Assembly: GCF_019916085.1 (NCBI RefSeq)
Contig: NZ_CP049834.1
Location: 124,001-188,000 of the forward strand
Direction of reading: 5' to 3'
Source of the DNA: Aquirufa lenticrescens
GTDB lineage: Bacteria > Bacteroidota > Bacteroidia > Cytophagales > Spirosomataceae
DNA: 64,000 nt
Both the position numbers and the translations under genes were made by a program. The notes under the pieces are model-generated. The model saw nothing but the letters and a program-made list of their open reading frames with translations, had not been told where the DNA came from and searched no databases. Shown one piece after another: positions 28,226 through 36,572 of this stretch. How positions within the stretch are numbered: the stretch's first letter is position 1; each line of letters opens with the position of its first letter.

Positions 28226-29485
28226 ATGATGAAATTCCTTTTTACCTTATTGCTTAGCATTCCACTACTCGCTCAAAAGCCCTTTTACGCCCAATTCCGC
28301 TACTTTCACTTAGAAACGGATAACGAAAAAGTATTGCCTGATTATGGGGCTAATGCGTTAGGAGTTGAATTGGGTTACACAAAAAACGTAGGCAAGCACT
28401 TTAAAGTAGACCTTTCGGGATCCCTAAGCACCTCCTTTCTAAATTCTTCTAACCTTGCTTCGAGTCGCTATGAAATTGGTCTATTGGACCAAGCAAATAC
28501 CTCTAATTTGGATTTTTTAACACGGATTGAAAAAGCATCTCTGACTTATCAAAACAAGAAAATGAAAGTCAAACTAGGACGCCAAGTGCTAAATACCCCC
28601 TTTATTAATCCACAAGATGGCCGAATGAGGCCAAGCGCTGAGGGAGGAATTTATGCAGAATTAGGCCCTCTTAGTCTAGGCTACTTATATGAAATGGCTC
28701 CTAGAGGAACCATGGGCTGGTCACCTGTAGCAGAGTCCATTGGCTATTTTCCCGTGGGTGTTGCCATTGATGGTAAAAAATCGACCTATGCTGGACATTT
28801 AACGAGTGCTGGAATACTGATGGCAGGACTCGACCAAAAATGGAAAGGGCTAAGCTATAAATTCCATAACCTTTTCGTCGAAAATTTACTGCAAACTGCC
28901 TTGATTTCTGCAGAATTCGCCCATCCCATCCGAGGTGGAAAATGGGTAAGTGGAATTCAATTTATCAAGCAACACTCTCTCAGTGATAACCAGTACATAG
29001 AAAAAAATACCCATGCTTCTGTCATCAGTTTAAAAACTGGGCTAGAATACAAGCGCTGGAATGGAAGTTTAAACGTTACAAACATCAGTGCAGAAGGCAG
29101 ATATCTCATGCCACGCGAATGGGGAAAGGATCCTTTTTATACATTTATGCCAAGAGAAAGAAACGAGGGTTTGGGCGATGTGAAAGCCTATGTGGCTAAA
29201 TTTAGTTACGCGATTCCAAACTGGAAAATGAAAATTAATCCCAGTGTAGGCTATTTTGATCTACCATCAGTAACTAATTTTAATCTGAATAAATATGGAA
29301 TGCCTTCTTATTCGCAAGTGAATTTGGAAATCCTGATCGATGCCTCAAAAATTGCCAAAGGGCTTGATTTTCAATTTCTTCTAGCTAACAAAACGAATCA
29401 AGGGGACACGATGGAGAACTCAAAGTATATCCAAAATAAAGTGAATATGAACTCCTGGAATTTCGTCGTAAATTATCGCTTATAA
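28226..29485 (+). CDS. OprD-like outer-membrane porin
   Basis: A 419-aa outer-membrane beta-barrel with a signal peptide (residues 1-16, 'LLLSIPLLAQ') and alternating amphipathic strands throughout, ending in the C-terminal aromatic/Leu strand 'WNFVVNYRL'. The OprD-family stretch 'KVKLGRQVLNTPFINPQDGR' is present. OprD-type channels pass small anions or peptides. Its place at the head of the sulfur island, behind a predicted Crp/Fnr site, suggests entry of thiosulfate or another small sulfur anion, which is an inference from context. Confidence 0.8.
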   Translation: MMKFLFTLLLSIPLLAQKPFYAQFRYFHLETDNEKVLPDYGANALGVELGYTKNVGKHFKVDLSGSLSTSFLNSSNLASSRYEIGLLDQANTSNLDFLTRIEKASLTYQNKKMKVKLGRQVLNTPFINPQDGRMRPSAEGGIYAELGPLSLGYLYEMAPRGTMGWSPVAESIGYFPVGVAIDGKKSTYAGHLTSAGILMAGLDQKWKGLSYKFHNLFVENLLQTALISAEFAHPIRGGKWVSGIQFIKQHSLSDNQYIEKNTHASVISLKTGLEYKRWNGSLNVTNISAEGRYLMPREWGKDPFYTFMPRERNEGLGDVKAYVAKFSYAIPNWKMKINPSVGYFDLPSVTNFNLNKYGMPSYSQVNLEILIDASKIAKGLDFQFLLANKTNQGDTMENSKYIQNKVNMNSWNFVVNYRL

Positions 29486-29498
29486 ATTTTCGAACCTT

Positions 29499-29542
29499 GT
29501 GATAAAAATCACGAATAAGGTCTAGCAAAAGGTTGAAATTTG
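29499..29542 (+). promoter_or_regulatory. Crp/Fnr-type site and -7 element upstream of the TauE/CstB operon
   Basis: The perfect palindrome GTGAT-AAAA-ATCAC (29499-29512) is followed by TTTG at 29539-29542, 33.5 bp after the palindrome centre. It drives the run of closely spaced genes 29567-33707 if the operon reading is right. It is the best match of the four sites. Confidence 0.78.
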
Positions 29543-29566
29543 TATCAACAATAACAAAAACACAAC

Positions 29567-30388
29567 ATGGAAATTATTGGTTATTTCGCATCCTTGTTAA
29601 TCGGAGTCTCTTTGGGACTTATCGGGGGTGGCGGATCCATTTTAACAGTACCGGTGCTAGTTTACCTATTTGGGGTGAATCCTATTTTAGCAACCGCCTA
29701 TTCCTTATTTGTCGTAGGTGCAAGTTCTTTAGTAGGCGCTATTCCCAAATACAGACAAGGGTTAATTAACCTTAAAACCGCCGTCATTTTCGGAATACCT
29801 TCGATTGCTGCCGTTTATGCCACCCGCAAATTCATTGTTCCTTTAATACCATCAGAGGTATGTATGGTGGGCGATTTTGTCGTAACTAAATCCATCTTGA
29901 TGATGGTTCTGTTCGCAATCTTGATGGTTGCCGCTTCGATATCGATGATCAGAGGCAAATGTGAGCAATGTGAAAAAGAAAAATTAGGCACTTACGTAGA
30001 AGAAGCTCAAGTATTTAACTACCCAATGATCTTGTTAGAGGGAGCGATTGTAGGAACTTTAACAGGCTTAGTAGGCGCTGGTGGCGGATTTTTAATCATC
30101 CCAGCCTTAGTTATGCTCTCTAAATTATCTATGAAACAGGCGGTAGGTACTTCCCTATTAATCATTGCAGCGAAGTCCTTAATTGGTTTCACAGGTGATC
30201 TTGGTCATGCAATCATTGACTGGAACTTATTATTAACCGTGACAGGTTTAGCCATTGTCGGGATTTTCTTCGGCGATATTTTGAGTAAAAAAGTAGACGG
30301 TAACAAACTAAAAGTAGGTTTTGGCTGGTTCGTATTAGTGATGGGAATGTACATTCTAATCCAACAATTGGCCTTCCCTTTAAAATAA
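29567..30388 (+). CDS. TauE/SafE family sulfite/sulfur-compound exporter
   Basis: Inner-membrane transporter of 273 aa with about eight membrane helices in two similar halves. Each half opens with a glycine-rich helix ('GVSLGLIGGGGSILTVPVLV' and 'GTLTGLVGAGGGFLIIPALV'), the hallmark of the family. Between the halves is a cytoplasmic loop with 'CEQCEK', a possible metal or redox site. It is the first gene of the predicted operon with CstB-like dioxygenase, rhodanese and YeeE/YedE genes. The likely job is export of sulfite formed by persulfide oxidation. Confidence 0.9.
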   Translation: MEIIGYFASLLIGVSLGLIGGGGSILTVPVLVYLFGVNPILATAYSLFVVGASSLVGAIPKYRQGLINLKTAVIFGIPSIAAVYATRKFIVPLIPSEVCMVGDFVVTKSILMMVLFAILMVAASISMIRGKCEQCEKEKLGTYVEEAQVFNYPMILLEGAIVGTLTGLVGAGGGFLIIPALVMLSKLSMKQAVGTSLLIIAAKSLIGFTGDLGHAIIDWNLLLTVTGLAIVGIFFGDILSKKVDGNKLKVGFGWFVLVMGMYILIQQLAFPLK

Positions 30389-30406
30389 TCTTAACAGAAA
30401 AATAGT

Positions 30407-31825
30407 ATGAAAGTAGAACAAATTTACACGGGATGTTTAGCACAAGGTGCCTATTACATCGAAAGCAATGGCGAAGCTGCGATCATTGATCCACTTCGCG
30501 AGGTGCAGCCGTATATCGAGAAAGCGGAACGTAATGGCGCTAAAATAAAGTATGTTTTCGAAACACACTTCCACGCGGACTTCGTTTCAGGACATATTGA
30601 TTTGTCTGCCAAAACAGGTGCACCCATCGTTTACGGCCCAAATGCCGCTTGTGCTTTTGATTGCATTTCAGCGACAGATGGCCAAGAATTCAAATTAGGC
30701 AATGTAACCATCCGCGTGATCCACACCCCGGGTCATACGATGGAATCAACCTGTTTCCTCTTAATCGACGAAAACGGAAAAGAAACTAGCTTATTCTCCG
30801 GTGACACCCTATTTATTGGGGATGTGGGACGTCCTGATTTGGCACAAAAAGTAATCGCTGATCTAACACAAGACATTTTAGCAGGACATTTATATGATTC
30901 CCTTCGAAACAAAATCATGCCATTAGCGGACGATATCATCGTTTATCCTGCACACGGAGCTGGTTCTGCCTGCGGAAAAAACATGAGCAAGGAAACAACT
31001 GATACCTTAGGCAACCAAAAGAAAGTAAACTATGCTTTGAACCCTGCTTTAACGAAAGAGGAATTCAAAAAAGAAGTTTTAACAGGATTAGTTGCTCCTC
31101 CCGCTTATTTCCCTTTGAACGTATTGATGAATATCCAAGGATATGATTCTATTGACAAAGTATTAGAGCGTGGCCAACATGCCTTAAGTCCAGAAGGATT
31201 TGAAGCGGCAGCAAACGAAACAAGTGCACTCATCTTAGATACGCGTGATCCACAGACTTTTGCAGCTGGATTTGTACCTAATTCAATTAACATCGGTATC
31301 GACGGATCATTTGCTCCGTGGGTAGGTGCTATGATTCCAGATATCAAACAGGAAATCTTGTTAGTGACGGATGAGGGCCGCGAAGAAGAAGTCATCACTC
31401 GTCTTGCTCGTGTAGGTTATGATTTCACCATTGGATATTTGAAAGGTGGATTCGCATCTTGGAAAGCATCAGGCATGGAAATCGATCGCATTGAATCAAT
31501 TGATGCTGCTGAATTATTGAAGCGTGTCAATGCTGGTGAAGGAGAAATTCTGGACGTTCGCAAGAACAGCGAATACCTTTCAGAGCACGTGATTGATGTG
31601 GAAAATGCACCTTTGGACTTCATTAATGACAGTATGTTAAAAATCAACAAAGACAAAACCTACTTCGTACATTGTGCGAGTGGATACCGCTCTATGATTT
31701 TTAATTCAACCTTAAGAGCCCGCGGATTTGATAACTTAATCGATGTAAAAGGTGGATTCAAAGCCATTAAAGAATCGGAGAAATTCAAATTAACAGAATA
31801 CGTTTGTCCATCAACCCTATTGTAA
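30407..31825 (+). CDS. CstB-like persulfide dioxygenase-rhodanese fusion (MBL fold)
   Basis: A 472-aa fusion. Residues about 1-245 are an ETHE1-like metallo-beta-lactamase domain with the iron site 'THFHADFVSGH' and further His in 'HTPGHTMES' and 'YPAHGAGS'. Residues about 255-360 are a rhodanese-like domain whose active-site loop ('LLVTDEGREEE') lacks Cys. Residues about 365-472 are a second rhodanese with Cys in 'YFVHCASGYRSM'. This order, with a degenerate middle rhodanese, is that of Staphylococcus CstB, which converts low-molecular-weight thiol persulfide to sulfite and then thiosulfate. Bacillithiol persulfide is a likely substrate given bshB1 and ytxJ. Confidence 0.9.
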   Translation: MKVEQIYTGCLAQGAYYIESNGEAAIIDPLREVQPYIEKAERNGAKIKYVFETHFHADFVSGHIDLSAKTGAPIVYGPNAACAFDCISATDGQEFKLGNVTIRVIHTPGHTMESTCFLLIDENGKETSLFSGDTLFIGDVGRPDLAQKVIADLTQDILAGHLYDSLRNKIMPLADDIIVYPAHGAGSACGKNMSKETTDTLGNQKKVNYALNPALTKEEFKKEVLTGLVAPPAYFPLNVLMNIQGYDSIDKVLERGQHALSPEGFEAAANETSALILDTRDPQTFAAGFVPNSINIGIDGSFAPWVGAMIPDIKQEILLVTDEGREEEVITRLARVGYDFTIGYLKGGFASWKASGMEIDRIESIDAAELLKRVNAGEGEILDVRKNSEYLSEHVIDVENAPLDFINDSMLKINKDKTYFVHCASGYRSMIFNSTLRARGFDNLIDVKGGFKAIKESEKFKLTEYVCPSTLL

Positions 31826-31827
31826 TC

Positions 31828-32100
31828 ATGGAAGAATTATTAGCTAATCCAGCGACTACGGTCGTTGATGTAAGAGAAACAGGAGAATTTGCAGGTGGAC
31901 ATTTCGATGGTGCCATTAATATTCCTTTAGGAATCATTCCATTGCGCTTAGACGAATTTAAGGCTATGTCTGGACCCATCGTGGTTTATTGCAGAAGCGG
32001 CAATCGTTCAGGTATGGCTCAAATGCTTTTAAAGCAAGCAGGATTAGCAGAGGTATATAACGGTGGAGGTTTACACGATATGTTGATTTACCAAAACTAA
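31828..32100 (+). CDS. single-domain rhodanese
   Basis: A 90-aa sulfurtransferase domain with active-site loop 'VVYCRSGNRSG' (catalytic Cys present) and the 'VDVRETGEFAGGH' CH2-type motif. No signal peptide, so cytoplasmic. It starts at 31828, two bases after the CstB-like gene stop. It probably moves sulfane sulfur between the persulfide enzymes and other acceptors. A longer frame from 31804 overlaps the CstB gene and is less likely. Confidence 0.88.
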   Translation: MEELLANPATTVVDVRETGEFAGGHFDGAINIPLGIIPLRLDEFKAMSGPIVVYCRSGNRSGMAQMLLKQAGLAEVYNGGGLHDMLIYQN

Positions 32101-32101
32101 T

Positions 32102-32344
32102 ATGCTAGCTAACCTAACACAAAATTGGGGTTTCATGCGCATTATCCGCCTACTTGTAGGTGGATATGCGCTTGTAGAGGCCCATCGTGCATCTGATATT
32201 TTAATCGGAATGATGGGAGCCGTTCTGGTTGGAATGGCCTTATTGAACGCAGGCTGCGGATCCCAAGGCTGCGGTATCCCAGCATCTCGCAACAACCATA
32301 CCACAACAGAAGAAGTAGAATATGAAGAAATTCATTCAAAATAG
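32102..32344 (+). CDS. DUF2892-type small membrane protein
   Basis: An 80-aa protein with a DUF2892/YgaP-like membrane hairpin at about residues 10-50 ('IRLLVGGYALVEA', 'GMMGAVLVGMALLNAGCG'). In other bacteria this domain is fused to or beside rhodaneses (YgaP). The second helix ends in a 'CGSQGCG' pair of cysteines that may carry sulfane sulfur. One base separates it from the rhodanese stop, and it overlaps the next gene by 23 bp, so translation is probably coupled. Confidence 0.82.
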   Translation: MLANLTQNWGFMRIIRLLVGGYALVEAHRASDILIGMMGAVLVGMALLNAGCGSQGCGIPASRNNHTTTEEVEYEEIHSK

Positions 32345-32540
32345 ATTCTGGCAAATCCTAGGAGGAATATTCGGCGGAATAGCCGGATATTTCTATTGGA
32401 GAGATATAGGGTGTGCCAGTGGCACGTGTCCCATAACGAGTAAACCCCTGAATAGCATTGTATATTTTGCTGTTTTGGGGTATTTTGTGTTGGGAACGAT
32501 TAGTGGGTTTAGAGCACAAAGAATAAAGCATAAAGAATAA
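32322..32540 (+). CDS. DUF6132-type small membrane protein with CxxxxC
   Basis: A 72-aa protein with two predicted membrane segments (about 9-24 and 47-62) and the cysteine-containing segment 'DIGCASGTCPITS' between them. It is found in sulfur gene neighbourhoods of Bacteroidota. No biochemical function is known to me. The last seven residues (QRIKHKE) and the stop are written in an AAAGAATAAAGCATAA-type repeat that recurs at 37530-37560, so the native C terminus may have been replaced by repeat sequence. Confidence 0.75.
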   Translation: MKKFIQNRFWQILGGIFGGIAGYFYWRDIGCASGTCPITSKPLNSIVYFAVLGYFVLGTISGFRAQRIKHKE

Positions 32541-32641
32541 AGATGGTGAATGGTAAGTGGTGAATGGTGAATTTTTCCTCCGGACTTATTACTGTCTACT
32601 GATTACTGACTACTGATAACTAACAATTAAATACCAAATAA
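32541..32641. repeat. composite intergenic repeat inside the sulfur operon
   Basis: The order is: AAAGAATAAAG run (from about 32517, inside the previous gene), ATGGTGAATGGTAAGTGGTGAATGG (two blocks at 32542-32572, cited in part), TCCTCCGGACTTA (32574-32586), then a CTACTGATTACTGACTACTG run (about 32594-32620). This is the reverse-oriented module order of the element at 37541-37777. It separates two co-directional genes that otherwise look like one operon. Confidence 0.7.
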
Positions 32642-33205
32642 ATGATGGAAACTATTACACAACCTTGGCCCTGGTATGTCGCCGGAGCTTTAATTGGACT
32701 GATTGTCCCAGCCCTACTCTTGTTAGGCAACAAACACTTTGGCATTTCAGCTAATCTGCGTCACATGTGTGCCGCCTGTATTCCGAGCGACATTCCCTTT
32801 TTCAAATACGATTGGAAAAAAGAATCTTGGAATCTATTTTTCATCGGTGGAATTTTCATCGGCGGCTTCATCGCTGCCCATTTTTTGGGCTCAGATGCTC
32901 CCATCATCATACATCCAGATTTAGCCAAAGAACTTGCCGGTTATGGCATAACTGACCTTTCAGGAATGGTTCCTGTTCAATTATTCGAACTTCATGACGT
33001 ATTTACTTTACGTGGGTTCGTTATGATGGTAGGCGGAGGATTCCTCGTGGGATTTGGCACTCGCTATGCGGGTGGATGCACCTCTGGCCACGCTATAATG
33101 GGCCTAAGCGATCTACAATGGCCCTCTCTTGTAGCTACAATCTGCTTTATGATAGGTGGATTTGTGATGGCCAATTTAATTCTTCCTTACATTTTAGCTC
33201 TTTAA
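32642..33205 (+). CDS. YeeE/YedE family transporter, first half
   Basis: A 187-aa inner-membrane protein, one half of the YeeE/YedE (TsuA-type) sulfur-compound transporter. It has four to five membrane helices and the conserved '[13 protein letters not shown]' motif, whose Cys lies in the thiosulfate path of YeeE. The partner half follows 4 bp downstream. Separate halves are a known form of the family (PmpA/PmpB-like), so this is not a split pseudogene. Import of thiosulfate or a related anion is inferred. Confidence 0.88.
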   Translation: MMETITQPWPWYVAGALIGLIVPALLLLGNKHFGISANLRHMCAACIPSDIPFFKYDWKKESWNLFFIGGIFIGGFIAAHFLGSDAPIIIHPDLAKELAGYGITDLSGMVPVQLFELHDVFTLRGFVMMVGGGFLVGFGTRYAGGCTSGHAIMGLSDLQWPSLVATICFMIGGFVMANLILPYILAL

Positions 33206-33209
33206 TCCG

Positions 33210-33707
33210 ATGAATACGCAAGAAAAAGAAACTGATTTTGAAGTACGTTCATTAGACACCATGTGTTTGAACGAGTCTAATTTGAGCCATCCTTGGTGGT
33301 ATAATTTTAAATATTTAGCGGTTGGAATCGTGTTTGGCGTGGTATTTGTGAAAGCAGAAATCATCTCGTGGTTCCGCATTCAGGAAATGTTCCGACTACA
33401 AAGTTTCCATATGTATGGTGTCATAGGCACTGCAGTAGTCGTGGGCGCAATCTCCGTTTTCCTGATTAAAAAGTTCAAGGTAAAGACGATTCACGGAGAA
33501 GAAATTACGTTTACAGACAAAAAGTTTAATATGGGCCAAATCTACGGCGGCTTAATCTTTGGATTAGGATGGGCAGTAACAGGCGCTTGCCCAGGCCCAC
33601 TTTTCGCTCAATTAGGAACGGGAGTCTTAGCTATTTCGGTTGTTATTTTAAGCTCGATTGCCGGTACCTGGGTATATGGAAAGTTTAGAGATAAGCTTCC
33701 TCACTAA
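33210..33707 (+). CDS. YeeE/YedE family transporter, second half (DUF6691 type)
   Basis: A 165-aa membrane protein completing the pair with the preceding gene. It has about four membrane segments and the family motif 'GWAVTGACPGPLFAQLG', with Cys followed by PGP. An N-terminal cytoplasmic tail of about 28 residues carries one extra Cys. The 4-bp spacing implies co-translation. It ends before a strong terminator at 33736-33766. Confidence 0.88.
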   Translation: MNTQEKETDFEVRSLDTMCLNESNLSHPWWYNFKYLAVGIVFGVVFVKAEIISWFRIQEMFRLQSFHMYGVIGTAVVVGAISVFLIKKFKVKTIHGEEITFTDKKFNMGQIYGGLIFGLGWAVTGACPGPLFAQLGTGVLAISVVILSSIAGTWVYGKFRDKLPH

Positions 33708-33735
33708 TAGATAAGAGAGTAGAGAGTAGAGAAAT

Positions 33736-33766
33736 GGATGTCGATTAGGTTCGGCATCCTTTTTTT
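33736..33766 (+). terminator. terminator of the TauE/CstB/YeeE operon
   Basis: A 9-bp stem, GGATGTCGA (33736-33744) with TCGGCATCC (33751-33759; one G-T pair), a 6-nt loop and seven T residues. The preceding GAGAGTAGAGAGTAGAGA (33714-33731) is a fragment of the GA-rich repeat family. Confidence 0.88.
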
Positions 33767-34787
33767 ATTGATGCTTTTCAGCCCAGACCTTAATGGGCTT
33801 ATAAGGTCCGTACTTATGCTGCTCTTCAGAAAAAGGGTCTGCATACGGTCCAAAGGGATGATCAAATGGTTTCTTTTCTATTTTAGGCCAATCTTTCGAT
33901 AAATCTTTCGCCGGGCGAGGCATCGAATTCACGTACGCTGCCACATCCCACGCTTCCTCGTCTGTTAATTGCGGCTTTTCATACGTAGTCCCCTGGGGCA
34001 TATTGTATTTCACATAGCCTGCAAAATTCGAAATACGGTATAATCCTGCGCCATTATTATAGCTATGAGCACCCCACAAAGGTGGGTAAATGTAAGACTT
34101 GCCATTTTCTGCTAACAAGCCACCCCCATCTGCTTGGTGACACGACTGGCATTTTGTGGTATAAACCTCTGCACCTTTGACTGGATCACAGGCCCTTTTC
34201 ATCCCCTTTAGTTTAAATATACCAGAGCCTTTGGGCACCTTGCCTTTTTCGACATCGGAACCCAGCCATTTAATATAGGCCAAAATCGCGCGCATTTCCC
34301 GACTCGTAGAATCTAACGCCTTGCCATTTAAGCTACGCTCAAAACAATCATTTACACGTTTAATTTGATTTTCTTTAGTTCCAGACCGAGCTCTGAACTT
34401 AGGGTAAGTCGATTGAACGGCGAAGTAATTATTTCCCCAAGGTTGGGTACCCGCATTTAAGTGACAGTTTTGACAATTCATCCCGTTGGAAATGACTTTC
34501 ACTGAACCTTTGGGACCCAAATAATCTGACGTGTGGGCAATGAGTTCTTTTCCATATTCCACTAATTCTTTCTCTTCCGGCTGCAAATACATCATTCGCC
34601 AATCAGACGGAGCTGTCCACAAATGCGTAAAATTGGAATCAGGTGCGGCATAAATCGAAGTCGAATCAGTTTGAGTCGACCCCATGCTTTGATAGGTTCG
34701 AAAACCTAAAAATCCAAAAAGAAATAGGAGTAATCCGAACAAAAAGGTGGTTAATATCTGGTAACGGGGCTGAAATGGTGCGCTCAA
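33765..34787 (-). CDS. tsdA: TsdA-like di-haem cytochrome c (thiosulfate dehydrogenase)
   Basis: A periplasmic di-haem c-type cytochrome, 340 aa, anchored by an N-terminal membrane segment (about 10-30). The two haem sites are 'CQNCH' and 'CQSCH'. Between them lies 'NDCFERSLNG', matching the conserved TsdA segment whose Cys is the axial ligand of haem 1. After haem 2, 'YNMPQG' offers the Met ligand. TsdA interconverts thiosulfate and tetrathionate. It is divergent from sqr, and the Crp/Fnr-type site at 34840 lies between the two. The direction of the reaction and the electron partner are unknown. Confidence 0.85.
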   Translation of the reverse strand: MSAPFQPRYQILTTFLFGLLLFLFGFLGFRTYQSMGSTQTDSTSIYAAPDSNFTHLWTAPSDWRMMYLQPEEKELVEYGKELIAHTSDYLGPKGSVKVISNGMNCQNCHLNAGTQPWGNNYFAVQSTYPKFRARSGTKENQIKRVNDCFERSLNGKALDSTSREMRAILAYIKWLGSDVEKGKVPKGSGIFKLKGMKRACDPVKGAEVYTTKCQSCHQADGGGLLAENGKSYIYPPLWGAHSYNNGAGLYRISNFAGYVKYNMPQGTTYEKPQLTDEEAWDVAAYVNSMPRPAKDLSKDWPKIEKKPFDHPFGPYADPFSEEQHKYGPYKPIKVWAEKHQ

Positions 34788-34839
34788 AATTTTACTATTT
34801 AATGGAACCGCAATTTACGAGAAGAATAAAAAGGTACAA

Positions 34840-34883
34840 GTGACATTTATCACGACTTCTATCTATTCTATCCTCTAATATTA
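34840..34883 (+). promoter_or_regulatory. Crp/Fnr-type site between divergent tsdA and sqr
   Basis: GTGAC-ATTT-ATCAC (34840-34853), nine of ten arm positions symmetric. On the plus strand TAATATTA (34876-34883) occupies the -7 position with the same 33.5-bp spacing as the three other sites. On the minus strand a weaker TAAATTGC at 34817-34810 could serve tsdA, so one site may control both genes. Confidence 0.68.
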
Positions 34884-34908
34884 CAACATATTCTTTAAAT
34901 CGTTAACC

Positions 34909-36099
34909 ATGAAAACACAGCATCAAATAGTCATCGTAGGCGGTGGAAATGCCGGCATTTCGATCGCAGCACAGTTATTACGTAAAGATTCATCTTTGGA
35001 TATCACAATCGTTGATGGCGCAAAGAAACATTATTACCAACCCGCCTGGACCTTAGTAGGTGGTGGAGAATTCGATATTCAAGATACAGAGCGCGATGAA
35101 GCATCTGTTATTCCTTCAGGAGCCACTTGGATTCAACAAATGGTAGCAGGTTTTAAGCCTGAAGAGAATAAAATCACCTTAGCTGATGGAACAGATTTAG
35201 GTTATGACTATTTAATAGCAGCTCCTGGAATCCAATTGAATTGGGGAGAGATAAAAGGCTTAAAAGAAAATCTAGGTAAAAATGGTGTGTGCTCTAACTA
35301 TAGTTTTGCAACGGCACCCTATACTTGGGAATGTATTCAAAAGACCAAAGGGGGCAAAGCTATATTCACAAATCCACACACCCCCATCAAGTGCGGTGGT
35401 GCTCCTCAAAAGATTATGTACTTAGCGGCTGATTATTTCAAAAAACAGGGTATTGATAGCCAGGTGGAATTTTGGAGTGGAGGTACGCGCGTTTTTGGCG
35501 TAGAAAAATATGAAAATACGTTAAAAAAGGTCATTGCTCGATACGGTATAAATACGCAATTCTTTGTTAAACTCGATGAAATCGATGGCCCGAACAAAAA
35601 AGCGAAATTTGTGGGAATAGGTGAATCCAACAAAGATCAAGAATATTGGGTTGAATACGATATGATACATGTCACACCACCACAATCTGCTCCGGACTTC
35701 ATTAAGACTAGTCCTCTTGCCAATGCAGCAGGTTGGTTAGATGTGGAAAAACACACCTTACAACATATTAAATTCAATAATATATTCGGGTGTGGTGATG
35801 CAGCTAATCTTCCCGCATCACGAACTGGAGCAGCTATTCGAAAGCAGGCCCCTGTTTTAGTAAGCAATTTATTAGCTGTAATGAAGGGCAAATCGATGAC
35901 TGCCTCCTATGATGGTTATTCTTCTTGTCCCATTATCACTGGTTACGACAAATTGGTATTAGCAGAATTTGATTATAATAATAAACCGGTAGAGACATTC
36001 CCATTTGATCAATCGAAAGAGCGCTGGTCTATGTACCAAATGAAGAAATACCTACTTCCCTATTTATATTGGAATCAAATCTTACCAGGAAAGATGTAA
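34909..36099 (+). CDS. sqr: sulfide:quinone oxidoreductase
   Basis: A 396-aa flavoprotein that oxidises sulfide and passes electrons to the quinone pool, peripheral to the inner membrane. The FAD motif is 'IVIVGGGNAGISIAAQLL', the second is 'NNIFGCGDAANLPASRTGAA'. Three cysteines, at residues 128 ('GVCSNYS'), 162 ('PIKCGGAPQK') and 340 ('SSCPIITGYDK'), match the spacing of the SQR redox cysteines, which supports SQR over a generic NADH dehydrogenase. The C terminus 'YQMKKYLLPYLYWNQIL' is an amphipathic membrane anchor. A terminator follows at 36104. Confidence 0.93.
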   Translation: MKTQHQIVIVGGGNAGISIAAQLLRKDSSLDITIVDGAKKHYYQPAWTLVGGGEFDIQDTERDEASVIPSGATWIQQMVAGFKPEENKITLADGTDLGYDYLIAAPGIQLNWGEIKGLKENLGKNGVCSNYSFATAPYTWECIQKTKGGKAIFTNPHTPIKCGGAPQKIMYLAADYFKKQGIDSQVEFWSGGTRVFGVEKYENTLKKVIARYGINTQFFVKLDEIDGPNKKAKFVGIGESNKDQEYWVEYDMIHVTPPQSAPDFIKTSPLANAAGWLDVEKHTLQHIKFNNIFGCGDAANLPASRTGAAIRKQAPVLVSNLLAVMKGKSMTASYDGYSSCPIITGYDKLVLAEFDYNNKPVETFPFDQSKERWSMYQMKKYLLPYLYWNQILPGKM

Positions 36100-36103
36100 G
36101 TAA

Positions 36104-36128
36104 AAAGGCCGCTGCTAAAGCGGCCTTT
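36104..36128. terminator. bidirectional terminator between sqr and dsrE-like gene
   Basis: A 10-bp perfect stem AAAGGCCGCT (36104-36113) and AGCGGCCTTT (36119-36128) with loop GCTAA, lying between convergent genes. A-rich and T-rich flanks favour activity in both directions. The core is the same as in the terminator at 25430. Confidence 0.9.
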
Positions 36129-36132
36129 CAAC

Positions 36133-36537
36133 TTAATATTTGAGATAGGCCCAGCCGGCCTCTTGCTTAAGGACGACTTCAGCTACACCAGAGGGAACAG
36201 TGCCCGCTTGTGTTAAAATAGTAGAGCGATCGATTTTGCGTTCGCGAATCGTATTTTCACAGGCTTTGAACAAAACACCTGTAGCTGCTAATTCTGCAAT
36301 TTTGGCTTTTTGCGTCGTTTTGCCATCGATTAAAATACCGATACCAGAACCATGAGCGACTAATTCAATTTGTGTAGTAGGTCCCAGTGCGGTTTGAAGG
36401 TTAGAAATATTCTTCAACGCTCCGTGCCATACCAAGGTATCTGAAGTATTTAATTGCACAACCACTTTGTGTGTTTGTGCGTTAGCTGCGAAAGAAATTA
36501 AAGCAACAAATAAGGTTAACAGTAAGGTTTTCTTCAT
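36133..36537 (-). CDS. periplasmic DsrE-family protein
   Basis: A 134-aa protein with a signal peptide (residues 1-20, ending AANAQ) and a DsrE/DsrF-like alpha/beta domain ('HKVVVQLNTSDTLVWHGALK', 'IELVAHGSGIGILIDGK', 'GVLFKACENTIRER'). A single conserved Cys in 'FKACENT' is the likely persulfide-carrying residue. DsrE-family proteins pass sulfane sulfur between enzymes. A periplasmic member beside SQR and TsdA could accept sulfur there, which is inferred from context. Confidence 0.85.
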   Translation of the reverse strand: MKKTLLLTLFVALISFAANAQTHKVVVQLNTSDTLVWHGALKNISNLQTALGPTTQIELVAHGSGIGILIDGKTTQKAKIAELAATGVLFKACENTIRERKIDRSTILTQAGTVPSGVAEVVLKQEAGWAYLKY

Positions 36538-36572
36538 GATTATATTTTTTTACTAAACTACAAATTTTACAA

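Noticed and set aside
32642-33707. YeeE/YedE pair considered as a frameshifted single gene
   Set aside because: Two-gene half transporters of this family are well known; each has its own start, and the spacing is 4 bp.
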